A DNA stretch of 13,112 bases from Myxococcales bacterium (lineage in GTDB: Bacteria > Myxococcota > Myxococcia > Myxococcales > Myxococcaceae), in NCBI GenBank assembly GCA_003153055.1, contig PMBV01000401.1:1-13112 (forward strand). Direction: 5' to 3'. Of this stretch, positions 1 to 6,953 are shown piece by piece (the stretch's first letter is position 1; each line of letters begins with the position of its first letter). The translations under genes and the position numbers were made by a program. Under the pieces are notes generated by a model. It worked only from the letters and a program-made list of their open reading frames with translations, was not told the DNA's origin and did no database searches.

Positions 1-1834
1 GTAGGACGCGCAGGCGAAGTCTGGCGTACTCGTACAGCTCGAGTTTCCCGATGGTGTGCGCGCTCTGCATGTCCACCTCGAGCCAGGCGTTGGTCGTCCC
101 GTCGGCCGTGGCCCAGCGGGTCTGCTGATCGTCGTCGAGCGCCCTGTCGCCTCCGACCACCGTCCCCGACGGGTGAACGTTGGACACGGTGACTGGCCTG
201 TGGGCGAGCAGCGAGCCCGAGGCGAAGGTGCCCGAGTTGTCCGTTTGATGCACCGAGAGCTCCGCGATGGCGGGGGTGTCGCGAGCGCCTTCGATGACGA
301 GGGCGATCTTCCGCGCCGTCTTCGCCCCCACCTGGAGCAGGTTGCGCTGGCCGATGACCGTGCCCGAGGCGATGGTCTCCCACGCTCCTGACTGCTCCAC
401 CTCGAGGTGGTAGGCCGTCACCCGCTCACCGCGCTCGATGGCCTCTCGGACGCTCACCAGGTTGAAGGCGGTGGGAGCGCCGAGGTCTAACTCGAGCCGC
501 CCCTTGGTGCTGCCCTTCGCTGCCGCCCAGAAGGTCTCGACCTTCCCGTCCACGGCCATCGCCGCCGCGCAGCTGGGCGCATCGAGGAAGGTGGAGTCGG
601 CGGAGGCAGCCGCGGCCTGACCCGAGGCGAAGTTCACTTGGTAGGTCCCATTGAGCGCGGTGCCGAATTCGCCCAACCGCGCGATGTCGGCGTCTGAGAT
701 GAGACCGCGTCGGTCCGGGGGAATGTTGAGGAGCAGGGTGCTGTTGCGCCCGACGGACTTGAAGTAGATGTCGAGGAGCTGCTCGAGCGTCTTCACCGAG
801 CCGTCCTGGTTCGAGTGGTAGAACCAGCCCGGTCGGATCGAGACATCGCACTCCGATGGATACCAGGTGGGAGTGCCTCCAACGGTCTGGACGCTCGTCT
901 CACCGAGCGGGGCAATGCCGGCTTCGTTACCGACCCAGCGAATGTCGGGCCCGGTGACCGCGATCAGCGCGTGGGGCTGGAGCTTCCGGATCAAGGCATA
1001 GAACCCGTCCCAGTCGTAGTGCTGCTGCTCCGAGCCCGCCCCATCGAACCAGACCTCGTCGATCACTCCGTAGTTGGAGAGGAGCTCGGTCAGCTGGTTC
1101 TTGAAATAGGTGTCGTACGCGTCGGACCCGAAGGTACGCTCGTGCCGGTCCCACGGCGACAGATAGAGCCCGACCTTGATGCCGGCGGCGTGAGCCGCTT
1201 GCGTGAGGTCCGCGACGACATCGCCCTGGCCGCCTTTCCACGGGCTCGATTTCACGGAGTGGGTCGTGTACGCCGACGGCCAGAGACAGAAGCCGTCGTG
1301 GTGCTTGGCGGTCAAGATGACCTGCTTGAATCCGGCGTTCTTGATCACGCTGATCCACTGGGCGGCATCGAGCGCGGTTGGATTGAAGCTCGAAGGGGAC
1401 TCGCTTCCGTCGCCCCATTCCTGGTCGGTGAAGGTGTTCATTCCGAAATGGAAGAAGACCGTCAGCTCACGCCGCTGCCACGCAGCCTGGTCGACCGTCG
1501 GGGCAGGGGCCAAAGGCGGTAGCCCGCAGACCGCGACAGCTCCACCGCCGTCGCTCGTCGAACCGCCGTCGCTCGTCGAACCGCCGTCGCTCGTCGAACC
1601 ACCGTCGCTCGTCGAACCGCCGTCGCTCGTCGAACTACCGTCGCTCGTCGAACCGCCGTCATTGTTCGCTCCCGAGTCGGCGCTCGACCCCGCATCGCTC
1701 CTCGACCCGCCGTCCGTCGACCCGTCGGTCGAGGCATCGAGCGGTGATACCTGCCCCGTGGCGCAGGAGAGCAATGAGAGCAGCGACCCCAGTGCCAACG
1801 ACTGGGTCAGTCTTTCACCGAGCCAGCAGGTCAT
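1..1834 (-). CDS. GH29 alpha-L-fucosidase lipoprotein with repeat linker and discoidin-like modules (3' end cut by window)
   Basis: Predicted exported, lipid-anchored glycoside hydrolase removing alpha-L-fucose from glycans. The reading frame is open for 611 codons from ATG 1834 to the window edge, so the C-terminus is missing. Residues 1-24 form a signal peptide ending in lipobox LLSC (Cys24). Residues about 25-100 are a low-complexity Ser/Thr/Asp/Gly linker with six STSD repeats. The GH29 catalytic domain spans about 110-430. It shows FFHFGMNTF, TAKHHDGFCLWPS (about 175-187) and DEVWFDG, whose Asp264 aligns with the family nucleophile. After it come a discoidin/F5-8C-like region (about 435-550, with AVDGKVETFWAA) and the start of a second one (ALDDDQQTRWAT, LEVDM). 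The start is supported by GGTGAGG upstream of ATG. It is divergent from the carbohydrate-binding-like lipoprotein at 2101, which fits a surface glycan-foraging pair. Family assignment is strong; the exact fucosyl linkage is unknown. Confidence 0.95.
   Translation of the reverse strand, partial: MTCWLGERLTQSLALGSLLSLLSCATGQVSPLDASTDGSTDGGSRSDAGSSADSGANNDGGSTSDGSSTSDGGSTSDGGSTSDGGSTSDGGSTSDGGGAVAVCGLPPLAPAPTVDQAAWQRRELTVFFHFGMNTFTDQEWGDGSESPSSFNPTALDAAQWISVIKNAGFKQVILTAKHHDGFCLWPSAYTTHSVKSSPWKGGQGDVVADLTQAAHAAGIKVGLYLSPWDRHERTFGSDAYDTYFKNQLTELLSNYGVIDEVWFDGAGSEQQHYDWDGFYALIRKLQPHALIAVTGPDIRWVGNEAGIAPLGETSVQTVGGTPTWYPSECDVSIRPGWFYHSNQDGSVKTLEQLLDIYFKSVGRNSTLLLNIPPDRRGLISDADIARLGEFGTALNGTYQVNFASGQAAAASADSTFLDAPSCAAAMAVDGKVETFWAAAKGSTKGRLELDLGAPTAFNLVSVREAIERGERVTAYHLEVEQSGAWETIASGTVIGQRNLLQVGAKTARKIALVIEGARDTPAIAELSVHQTDNSGTFASGSLLAHRPVTVSNVHPSGTVVGGDRALDDDQQTRWATADGTTNAWLEVDMQSAHTIGKLELYEYARLRLRVL
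1545..1670 (-). repeat. 18-bp tandem repeat encoding the fucosidase linker
   Basis: Six copies of an 18-base unit (plus-strand form ccgccgtcgctcgtcgaa) run from 1545 to 1652 with only third-position-type changes (copies at 1599 and 1635). A degenerate seventh copy lies at 1653-1670. The unit is in frame (six codons) and encodes Ser-Thr-Ser-Asp-Gly-Gly. It forms a flexible spacer between the lipid anchor and the catalytic domain. Near-identical DNA suggests recent slippage expansion, so copy number probably varies between strains. Confidence 0.95.
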
Positions 1835-1840
1835 GTCGCA

Positions 1841-1859
1841 CCCTCACCAAGCGTGAGGG
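1841..1859 (-). promoter_or_regulatory. Perfect hairpin covering the fucosidase ribosome-binding site
   Basis: A perfect 7-bp inverted repeat, ccctcac (1841-1847) and gtgaggg (1853-1859), flanks a 5-base loop. On the minus strand the downstream arm is GTGAGGG, which is also the best Shine-Dalgarno match for the ATG at 1834, 6 bases away. If transcribed, the hairpin would hide the ribosome-binding site. The inverted repeat is seen directly; a regulatory role is inference, and it could instead be a protein-binding palindrome. Confidence 0.4.
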
Positions 1860-2100
1860 CTCCGAGGTCCACCGACTCGGGCGAAAGAGGCACCATGTCT
1901 CCCTCTGATACCGCAGCGACGGATTCCGGGTTACGTCATTCCGGCACCGCTTTCGAGGGGGCGCGTTGGGCGTGTGAGCCACAACAGCCCACTTCACCTG
2001 ACCCGAAAGCATCTCCTCGAGGTTCATTGTTCGGCAGGACGCAGATCAATCGTACCTGAGCGTGCACTGGGTGGCCTCATGGGAAGCTGTTGGAGACACA

Positions 2101-2871
2101 ATGAATAATCGTGATGTGAATAGTTCTGTTGTCTGGGCTTTCTTCGTCGTCGGCGCGGCCACCGGCGGGCTCTTGGCGTGCGGAGCTCCAAACACCACGC
2201 CGGAAGGCTTCCCTGCCTGCGAGCCCGTTTCGAAGGTCATTGCCGACTTCGCCTCCGTCTCTGGGACGGACGGAGGAGCCAACTACGGCGTCGCGGGCAA
2301 GTCGTTCTCAGGCCAAATCAAGGCCTACGGAAAGGGCGTGACGGCAGACCTGACGGGCAATGACTTGCACGTGAGCGGCACCATCGCCGCGCAAGGAGCG
2401 GGGATCCAAGCGTATTTCGACAACCTCTGCGTAGCGGACGCGAGGGCGTACAAGGGGCTCTCCTTCGACATCTCCGGCACCATCGGCGACGCGGCACCCA
2501 ACAAGGTCATCACCTTCTGGGTGGGCACGGTCGAGGACTCGGTGACGAGCGCCTGGCTCGCGACGCTCGACGCAGGCACCGCCGGCTCCACCTTGGCCAA
2601 CACGCCCGGGTCGTGCACACCGACCTCGGGGGACCGAGTGACGCATCCGGGGTGCCGGAATCCCCTCTACACTTTCAACTTCGCCTCGCCGGAGAAGCAG
2701 ACCGTGCGCGTCAAGTGGGAGGATTTCACCAACGGCCAACCCAGCATCACGGCGGCACCTGGCCGCATCACACTCATCGGCTGGCGGCTGCCGGTGCCGA
2801 CGTCCACCGACGCGGGCGTGACCACTTACCCGCTCGACATCCGCATCGATAACCTCCAGTTCATCGAGTAG
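2101..2871 (+). CDS. Lipoprotein with carbohydrate-binding-like (jelly-roll) domain
   Basis: A 256-residue exported lipoprotein with a signal peptide whose lipobox LLAC puts the lipidated Cys at 27. The start at ATG 2101 is preferred over an upstream in-frame start because GGAG lies 5 bases before it and the signal peptide then has normal length. The body (about 40-256) looks like a beta-sandwich: VIADFASVSG at its start, alternating strands such as GLSFDISGTIG and VITFWVGTV, RVKWEDFT, and a closing IRIDNLQFIE. This pattern is typical of galactose-binding-like domains of the CIA30/CBM11 type, often described as carbohydrate-binding. No catalytic residues are recognised. Divergence from the GH29 gene suggests it binds surface or prey glycans, but the ligand is unknown. 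The family call is by strand pattern only. Confidence 0.85.
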   Translation: MNNRDVNSSVVWAFFVVGAATGGLLACGAPNTTPEGFPACEPVSKVIADFASVSGTDGGANYGVAGKSFSGQIKAYGKGVTADLTGNDLHVSGTIAAQGAGIQAYFDNLCVADARAYKGLSFDISGTIGDAAPNKVITFWVGTVEDSVTSAWLATLDAGTAGSTLANTPGSCTPTSGDRVTHPGCRNPLYTFNFASPEKQTVRVKWEDFTNGQPSITAAPGRITLIGWRLPVPTSTDAGVTTYPLDIRIDNLQFIE

Positions 2872-2888
2872 CACCGCGGCTCGGCTGA

Positions 2889-2910
2889 GGCGGGTGGTAT
2901 TCGGCCCGCC
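2889..2910. terminator. GC hairpin after the lipoprotein gene
   Basis: GGCGGG (2889-2894) and CCCGCC (2905-2910) form a perfect 6-bp stem with a 10-base loop, 18 bases after the stop codon at 2871. There is no T-run, so it is not a classical intrinsic terminator. It may be a 3' stabilising hairpin or a chance GC-rich pairing. Confidence 0.25.
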
Positions 2911-2960
2911 CGCTCCCCCATGGGACTGGCGGCCTGCTTCGTGGTACGTGCCAGGACCGC

Positions 2961-4103
2961 ATGCGCTCGGCCGCGTCTTGCTCACCCTTCGCCTGGCACT
3001 TCGGGTGCCTCCTCGCCCTGGGGCTCGTGGGCTGCTCACGGGGCCCGGATCCCAAGCTCGAAGCGGAGGGCAACTACCTCACGGCTCAAGCGGCGTACCT
3101 CAAGGGAGACTTCGCCGAGGCCCACCGGCGCTTCGCCGAGGTGCGCCGGTTGAACCCCTCCGAGCCACGGCTCCCTGCCGCCGAGGGTGAGGTCTTCTTG
3201 GCCGAGTCGCGCATCGACGAGGCCTTGTCCCAGTTCGAAGAGGCGCTCCAGCACGACCCTCAGCGAGGGACGACCTGGAGCCGGCTTGGCTACCTCTACG
3301 CGCTGAAGAAGCAGCCTGAGAAGGCCCAGAGAGCGCTCCAGATGGCCCTCGAGAAGAACCCCAGAGACTCCAACGCGCTCGAGTCGATGGCTGATCTCCA
3401 GCTCGAGCGAGGCGAGGTCGACGCGGGCATCGACGGGCTCCTGCGCGCCTCCGCCGTCGCGCCCGATGGCGCCCGAGGGGCGCTGGTGGTCAAGGCGACG
3501 GCCGAGTTGGGGCGGCGCGGGCGAGACGCCGAGGCCCTGGCAGTGCTGGAGCGGGCCAGCGCCGCCGGTATTCAGTCTGCCGAGGTGATGAGTGAGCTGG
3601 GCGATCGACTGGTGAGAGCGAGCCGCTTCGCCGAGGCGGTGCCGGCCTACACGTCGGCGGCCCAGCAGAGCCCGAAGGATCCCTCCCTCTGGGAGCTGGT
3701 CGGCGAGCTCGAGGTCAGGCAGGGCCATCACGCCGAGGCGAAGGCGGCGTTCACCCGCTCCCTCGAGCTCCAAGACCGGGCCGTGGTGCACCTGGCGCTG
3801 GCCCGCCTCTGCCAAGCGAGGGGAGAGACGGCCTGTCTCACGGCCGAGCTCAACCTCGCGCTCGAGCGGGCGAGCGGGGAGGAGCTGCGCGAATCGCTCG
3901 ACCTGGCCGAGCTGCTCGGTTCGATGGGCCGCGAGCGCGAGGCGCTGGCCCTCTTGCGTACCGCGAGCGAGGAGCCTGAGCAGCGCGGCAACGTCGAGCT
4001 GCAGCTGAAGACGGCGCGGCTCGCGGCTCGGCTGAGAGAGACCGCCACCGTGAAGGCAGCCTGCGGCAGAGCACTCCACACGGCCGGCGTGCGCTGCCCC
4101 TGA
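2961..4103 (+). CDS. TPR-repeat lipoprotein
   Basis: A 380-residue exported lipoprotein made almost entirely of tetratricopeptide repeats. The signal peptide ends in lipobox LVGC (Cys25). From about residue 35 to 365 there are roughly nine helix-turn-helix repeats with TPR spacing, for example AAYLKGDFAEAHRRFAEV and GYLYALKKQPEKAQRALQMAL, each followed by a Pro near the repeat end. TPR arrays act as protein-interaction scaffolds. Anchored in the envelope, such proteins often assist outer-membrane assembly, secretion or pilus machinery, but nothing here identifies the partner. AGGA lies 4 bases before the ATG. The gene ends one base before the stop of the convergent response regulator gene and starts 89 bases after the preceding lipoprotein. 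Confidence 0.92.
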   Translation: MRSAASCSPFAWHFGCLLALGLVGCSRGPDPKLEAEGNYLTAQAAYLKGDFAEAHRRFAEVRRLNPSEPRLPAAEGEVFLAESRIDEALSQFEEALQHDPQRGTTWSRLGYLYALKKQPEKAQRALQMALEKNPRDSNALESMADLQLERGEVDAGIDGLLRASAVAPDGARGALVVKATAELGRRGRDAEALAVLERASAAGIQSAEVMSELGDRLVRASRFAEAVPAYTSAAQQSPKDPSLWELVGELEVRQGHHAEAKAAFTRSLELQDRAVVHLALARLCQARGETACLTAELNLALERASGEELRESLDLAELLGSMGREREALALLRTASEEPEQRGNVELQLKTARLAARLRETATVKAACGRALHTAGVRCP

Positions 4104-4104
4104 G

Positions 4105-4782
4105 TCACATCTGAATGAGCCCCTTGCGCAGGCCTTCGGTGACCGCCTCGACTCGGTTGGTGACCTCGAGCTTGCGGTAGATGTGCTCGAGGTGGGTGCG
4201 GATGGTGGCCTTGGAGAGGCCGAGGACGCCGGCCGCCTCGGTGTTGGAGACGCCCTTGGCGATGAGCTGGAGGATCTCGGTCTCTCGCGCCGAGAGCTTC
4301 TTGCCGTCGCCGCTGGGCGCGAGCGGTGGGGTGCCAGGAGCCGGCTCGCCGACCCGGAAGTGCTTGAGGAGCCGTCGGGCGAGGTTCGGCTGAATGACGG
4401 TGCCGCCAGCGTGGACCTCCTTGATGGCCTCGATCATCTTGTTGGCCGGAGTGCCCTTGAGGAGGTAGCCCGAGGCCCCTGCCTGCACGGCCTCGAGGAC
4501 TTTCTCCTCCTCGTCGAAGATGGTGAAGATGAGGATCTCCACCTCGGGGTGGGAGGCCTTCACCGCCCGGGTGACGTCGATGCCGCTCATGCGGGGCAGC
4601 CCGAGATCGAGGAGGATGACGTCGGGTCGTGCGCGAGGGAGATCCTCGAGGGCAGCCTCGCCGGACAAGGCCGTGCCCACGATGACGAGCTCGGGGGAGC
4701 TCTCGAGGAGCTTGAGCTGATTCCTCAGAATCGCGGGCTGGTCCTCCACCACGAAGACCCTCAGGGGTGGGCTGGGCTCCAC
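4105..4782 (-). CDS. NarL/FixJ-family response regulator (GTG start)
   Basis: A 225-residue two-component response regulator that binds DNA when phosphorylated. The receiver domain (about 7-125) has the acidic pair Glu13-Asp14, phosphoacceptor Asp59 in LLDLGLP, Thr87 and Lys109, so all key residues are present. A short Pro/Gly linker leads to a LuxR-type helix-turn-helix (about 160-225) with LSARETEILQLIAKG and the recognition segment SKATIRTHLEHIYRKL. The start is GTG at 4782, with GGAGG 7 bases upstream inside the kinase gene. The first 22 bases overlap the 3' end of the histidine kinase gene, so the two are translationally linked and form a cognate pair. Regulated promoters are not identifiable from this window. 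Confidence 0.96.
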   Translation of the reverse strand: MEPSPPLRVFVVEDQPAILRNQLKLLESSPELVIVGTALSGEAALEDLPRARPDVILLDLGLPRMSGIDVTRAVKASHPEVEILIFTIFDEEEKVLEAVQAGASGYLLKGTPANKMIEAIKEVHAGGTVIQPNLARRLLKHFRVGEPAPGTPPLAPSGDGKKLSARETEILQLIAKGVSNTEAAGVLGLSKATIRTHLEHIYRKLEVTNRVEAVTEGLRKGLIQM

Positions 4783-6194
4783 GGTGTCTCCTCCAGAGTC
4801 AGTGGTACCACGAAGCGCACCTCGGTGCCCTTGCCTGGCGCGGCCTCGACGGTCACCGTGCCTCCGACCTTGTTCGCCCGCTCGCGCATGTTGTCGAGGC
4901 CGTAGTGGCCCGGCTTGGGCGCGCTGGGGTCGAACCCACGCCCATCATCGCTCACCTCGATTTCGACGGCGTCGCTGGGGAAGCGCAGCGTGACTCGCAC
5001 GCAGGTGGCGTGGGCGTGCTTGAGCGCATTGGTGAGCGACTCCTGGAGCACGCGAAACAAGGCCAGCGCCGGCTCGGGCGCCAGCCGCCCCAGGAGTTGC
5101 CCCCGTCGCTCGAAGCGCACGTCAAGCTGGGTGCGCTCGGCGAACGTCTTGACGTAGTCCTCGAGGCCAGTGGCGAGATCGAAGTCTTCGCGCATCATCC
5201 GCAGGCTGCGACGGAGCTCCTCGATGGCGTCCTCCGCCGAGGCCTTGAGCTCGGCCAGCTCACTCACCACCGCGGGCTCCTTGGCCAGGTGCGAGACGTA
5301 CTCGGCCTGAATGATGAGCGCTGAGAGGCTGGCCCCGAGCCCATCGTGGATCTCCCGGGCCAGGCGCCCACGCTCCTCGACGACGGCCAGCTCCTTCAAG
5401 TCGCCTTGGAGCTCGACGACCTCTCGATGAGCCGCGAGCTCTTGCTGGTTCAGGTAGACGAGCACGTAGACGATGATGAAGTTGAGGCCGAGGTACCAGG
5501 CGAGCGTCAGCACCTCGATGGCCGTCGGGCTTCGGTCGAGGAGCTGATCGAGCCTGGCGGTGATGGGCAGGGCCAGCAGCGGCGGAAGGATCGCCAGAGG
5601 CTTGGGGTACAGCAGCGCGAAGAGGGTGGTGAAGAGGAGCTGGGCGGCGAGGAGGGGGTTCTGGAGCCCGCCGGTGACGTGCGGCTTGGCGACGACGTAC
5701 ACCATCATCAACAGATCGGCGCACAGGGTGACGTAGGTGAAGACGCGGCCGATCCGGCGCTCGCTCAGCACCAGGTAGTTGGCCACGCTGTAGAGCAGCA
5801 CGAAGAAGTAGCCGCCAAAGGCGAGGGGCGTGAAGCCGAAGTAGTTCCGCCACACGGGCACTGCGAGAATCAACAGCCCCAGGGTCAGGAACATCAGCCG
5901 CGCGTAGAAGAGGGCCCGCGCCCGGGCGGTGAAGCGCTCCTCGATCCACGACTCGGCGGTCGTGGCCGGAGAAGGGGCCTGATCAAGCCCCCGCTTGTCC
6001 AAAATGGAGCGAACGCGTGCTCGGCGAGCGTCGGTGAGCAGCAAGGTGTCCGGGACGCTACTGGTTCGACCCGAATCTTTCCAATGGGTTGAACGCAGCG
6101 CTCCTCGATGCTTGGGCCAGAATCCCAAGAGAATTCTCGCACCAACGACTCCCCTATTCAGAAATTGGGCTTTTGGACTATAAAGCGCCGACAT
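4761..6194 (-). CDS. Membrane sensor histidine kinase (HisKA_3 / NarX-DesK type)
   Basis: A 477-residue inner-membrane kinase, the likely partner of the overlapping response regulator. An N-terminal cytoplasmic stretch is followed by about six hydrophobic segments (roughly 98-115, 122-142, 150-168, 182-197, 199-214, 227-248) with very short loops and no periplasmic sensor domain. Sensing is therefore probably within the membrane, as in DesK-like kinases. A coiled-coil-like region (about 249-278) precedes the HisKA_3 dimerisation box with phosphoacceptor His283 in REIHDGLG. The HATPase domain has N-box Asn389 (ESLTNALKHAHA), DDGRGF (416-421) and GLDNMRER (432-439). The ATG at 6194 has AGAGG 7 bases upstream. 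The first ~45 codons are less GC-rich than the rest, so a later start is possible, but no better ribosome-binding site was found. Confidence 0.94.
   Translation of the reverse strand: MSALYSPKAQFLNRGVVGARILLGFWPKHRGALRSTHWKDSGRTSSVPDTLLLTDARRARVRSILDKRGLDQAPSPATTAESWIEERFTARARALFYARLMFLTLGLLILAVPVWRNYFGFTPLAFGGYFFVLLYSVANYLVLSERRIGRVFTYVTLCADLLMMVYVVAKPHVTGGLQNPLLAAQLLFTTLFALLYPKPLAILPPLLALPITARLDQLLDRSPTAIEVLTLAWYLGLNFIIVYVLVYLNQQELAAHREVVELQGDLKELAVVEERGRLAREIHDGLGASLSALIIQAEYVSHLAKEPAVVSELAELKASAEDAIEELRRSLRMMREDFDLATGLEDYVKTFAERTQLDVRFERRGQLLGRLAPEPALALFRVLQESLTNALKHAHATCVRVTLRFPSDAVEIEVSDDGRGFDPSAPKPGHYGLDNMRERANKVGGTVTVEAAPGKGTEVRFVVPLTLEETPWSPAHP
4790..4794 (-). promoter_or_regulatory. 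Ribosome-binding site for the response regulator GTG start
   Basis: On the minus strand, GGAGG lies 7 bases before GTG 4782, inside the last codons of the kinase gene. It fixes the non-ATG start and shows the regulator is independently initiated despite the 22-base overlap. Confidence 0.7.
6157..6184 (+). promoter_or_regulatory. Possible sigma-70-type promoter for the APS kinase-like / larE run
   Basis: TTCAGA (6157-6162), a 16-base spacer and TATAAA (6179-6184) lie in an AT-rich patch about 67 bases before ATG 6251. The -35 matches the consensus at four of six positions. The same TATA patch read on the minus strand gives TATAGT, which could also serve the divergent kinase, though no good -35 was found there. 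The element falls within the first codons assigned to the kinase, so the two calls are in some tension. Confidence 0.3.
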
Positions 6195-6250
6195 TTTTCA
6201 TCCTCTGGCTCTCAAGATGGGGTCGGAGCCACGAAGCGGAGCGTTCCTCG

Positions 6251-6916
6251 ATGGCGCAGAACCTCGGATTCACGGTCTGGCTGACAGGTATGTTGGGGGC
6301 GGGGAAGTCGACGGTTGCGAACTACGTGGCGGCACGATTGAGGCAGGTGGGGCGGAACGTCGAGATCCTCGACGAAGACGAGCTCGGCGAAGCGCTCTGG
6401 TCCGAGATGGACGGCTCCACCAAGGAGCAGCGCATTCTCATCTCGCGGCGCATGGCTTTTCTGGCCGAGCTGCTCACTCGCAACGGAGCGTGCGTCCTGG
6501 TGGCCTGCACCAGCCCGTACAAGACGCAGCGAGACGAGGCGAGGAGGCTGATTCAGCGCTACGTCGAGGTGTACGTCGACTGCCCGACCGATGATCTCAT
6601 CAAGCGGGACTCCACCGGCAAGTACAAGAAGGCGCTGGCAGGAGAGATCCCCAACTTCGTGGGCATCACCGAGCCCTACGAGCCGCCCACCTCCCCGGAA
6701 GTGGCGATCCAGACCAACACCGAAGCGGTCGAGGCTGGTGGGCTCCGCGTCTTCCAGTCGCTCCTCGACCTCGCCTATGTCTCGGCGGAAGAGGTGAAGG
6801 TGATCACCGGCAGTCGGCTGAAGGCTGGGGGCAAGCCCCGGAGGCCCGGCAAGGTGGCGGCGCGAGCCCGCGCTTCGACCCGAGCCGCGGGCAAGTCCAA
6901 GGCGCGCAAGCACTGA
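6251..6916 (+). CDS. Divergent adenylylsulfate (APS) kinase-like P-loop protein with basic tail
   Basis: A 221-residue P-loop kinase most like CysC, which phosphorylates APS to PAPS. The Walker A is GMLGAGKST (13-21) after FTVWLT. The CysC signatures SPYKTQRDEAR (88-98), VYVDCP (107-112) and YKKALAGEIPNFVGI (125-139) are clear. Two family motifs are altered: the usual DGDxxR is DEDELGEAL (41-49), and the FSxxDRxENIRR segment is reduced to EQRILISRR (59-67). A Lys/Arg/Ala-rich tail (about 188-221) resembles histone-H1-like ends. The start at ATG 6251 is chosen because GGAG lies 9 bases before it and the protein then begins just before the core. No sulfate-assimilation genes sit nearby; larE follows 37 bases downstream. 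The substrate could differ from APS. Confidence 0.85.
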   Translation: MAQNLGFTVWLTGMLGAGKSTVANYVAARLRQVGRNVEILDEDELGEALWSEMDGSTKEQRILISRRMAFLAELLTRNGACVLVACTSPYKTQRDEARRLIQRYVEVYVDCPTDDLIKRDSTGKYKKALAGEIPNFVGITEPYEPPTSPEVAIQTNTEAVEAGGLRVFQSLLDLAYVSAEEVKVITGSRLKAGGKPRRPGKVAARARASTRAAGKSKARKH

Positions 6917-6953
6917 GGCGCGGTACCGCTCGCCCCGCTAAGGTAGACCGAAC

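Noticed and set aside
815..1522. Plus-strand open frame antisense to the fucosidase
   Set aside because: It is a shadow of GC-rich coding DNA; the minus strand frame has the GH29 motifs over the same bases.
1545..1670. Repeat block as a CRISPR array
   Set aside because: The units are 18 bases, directly adjacent without spacers, and in frame inside a coding gene.
1853..2059. Short plus-strand open frame in the divergent intergenic region
   Set aside because: It lacks a ribosome-binding site and motifs and overlaps the expected promoter region of two genes.
3036..4079. Minus-strand 347-codon open frame
   Set aside because: Its composition (Leu/Arg/Gly/Glu-rich, no motifs) fits an antisense shadow of the TPR lipoprotein gene.
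5346..6092. Plus-strand open frame antisense to the kinase
   Set aside because: It is Glu/Gln/Val-rich with no domain, and the kinase boxes lie in the opposite strand.
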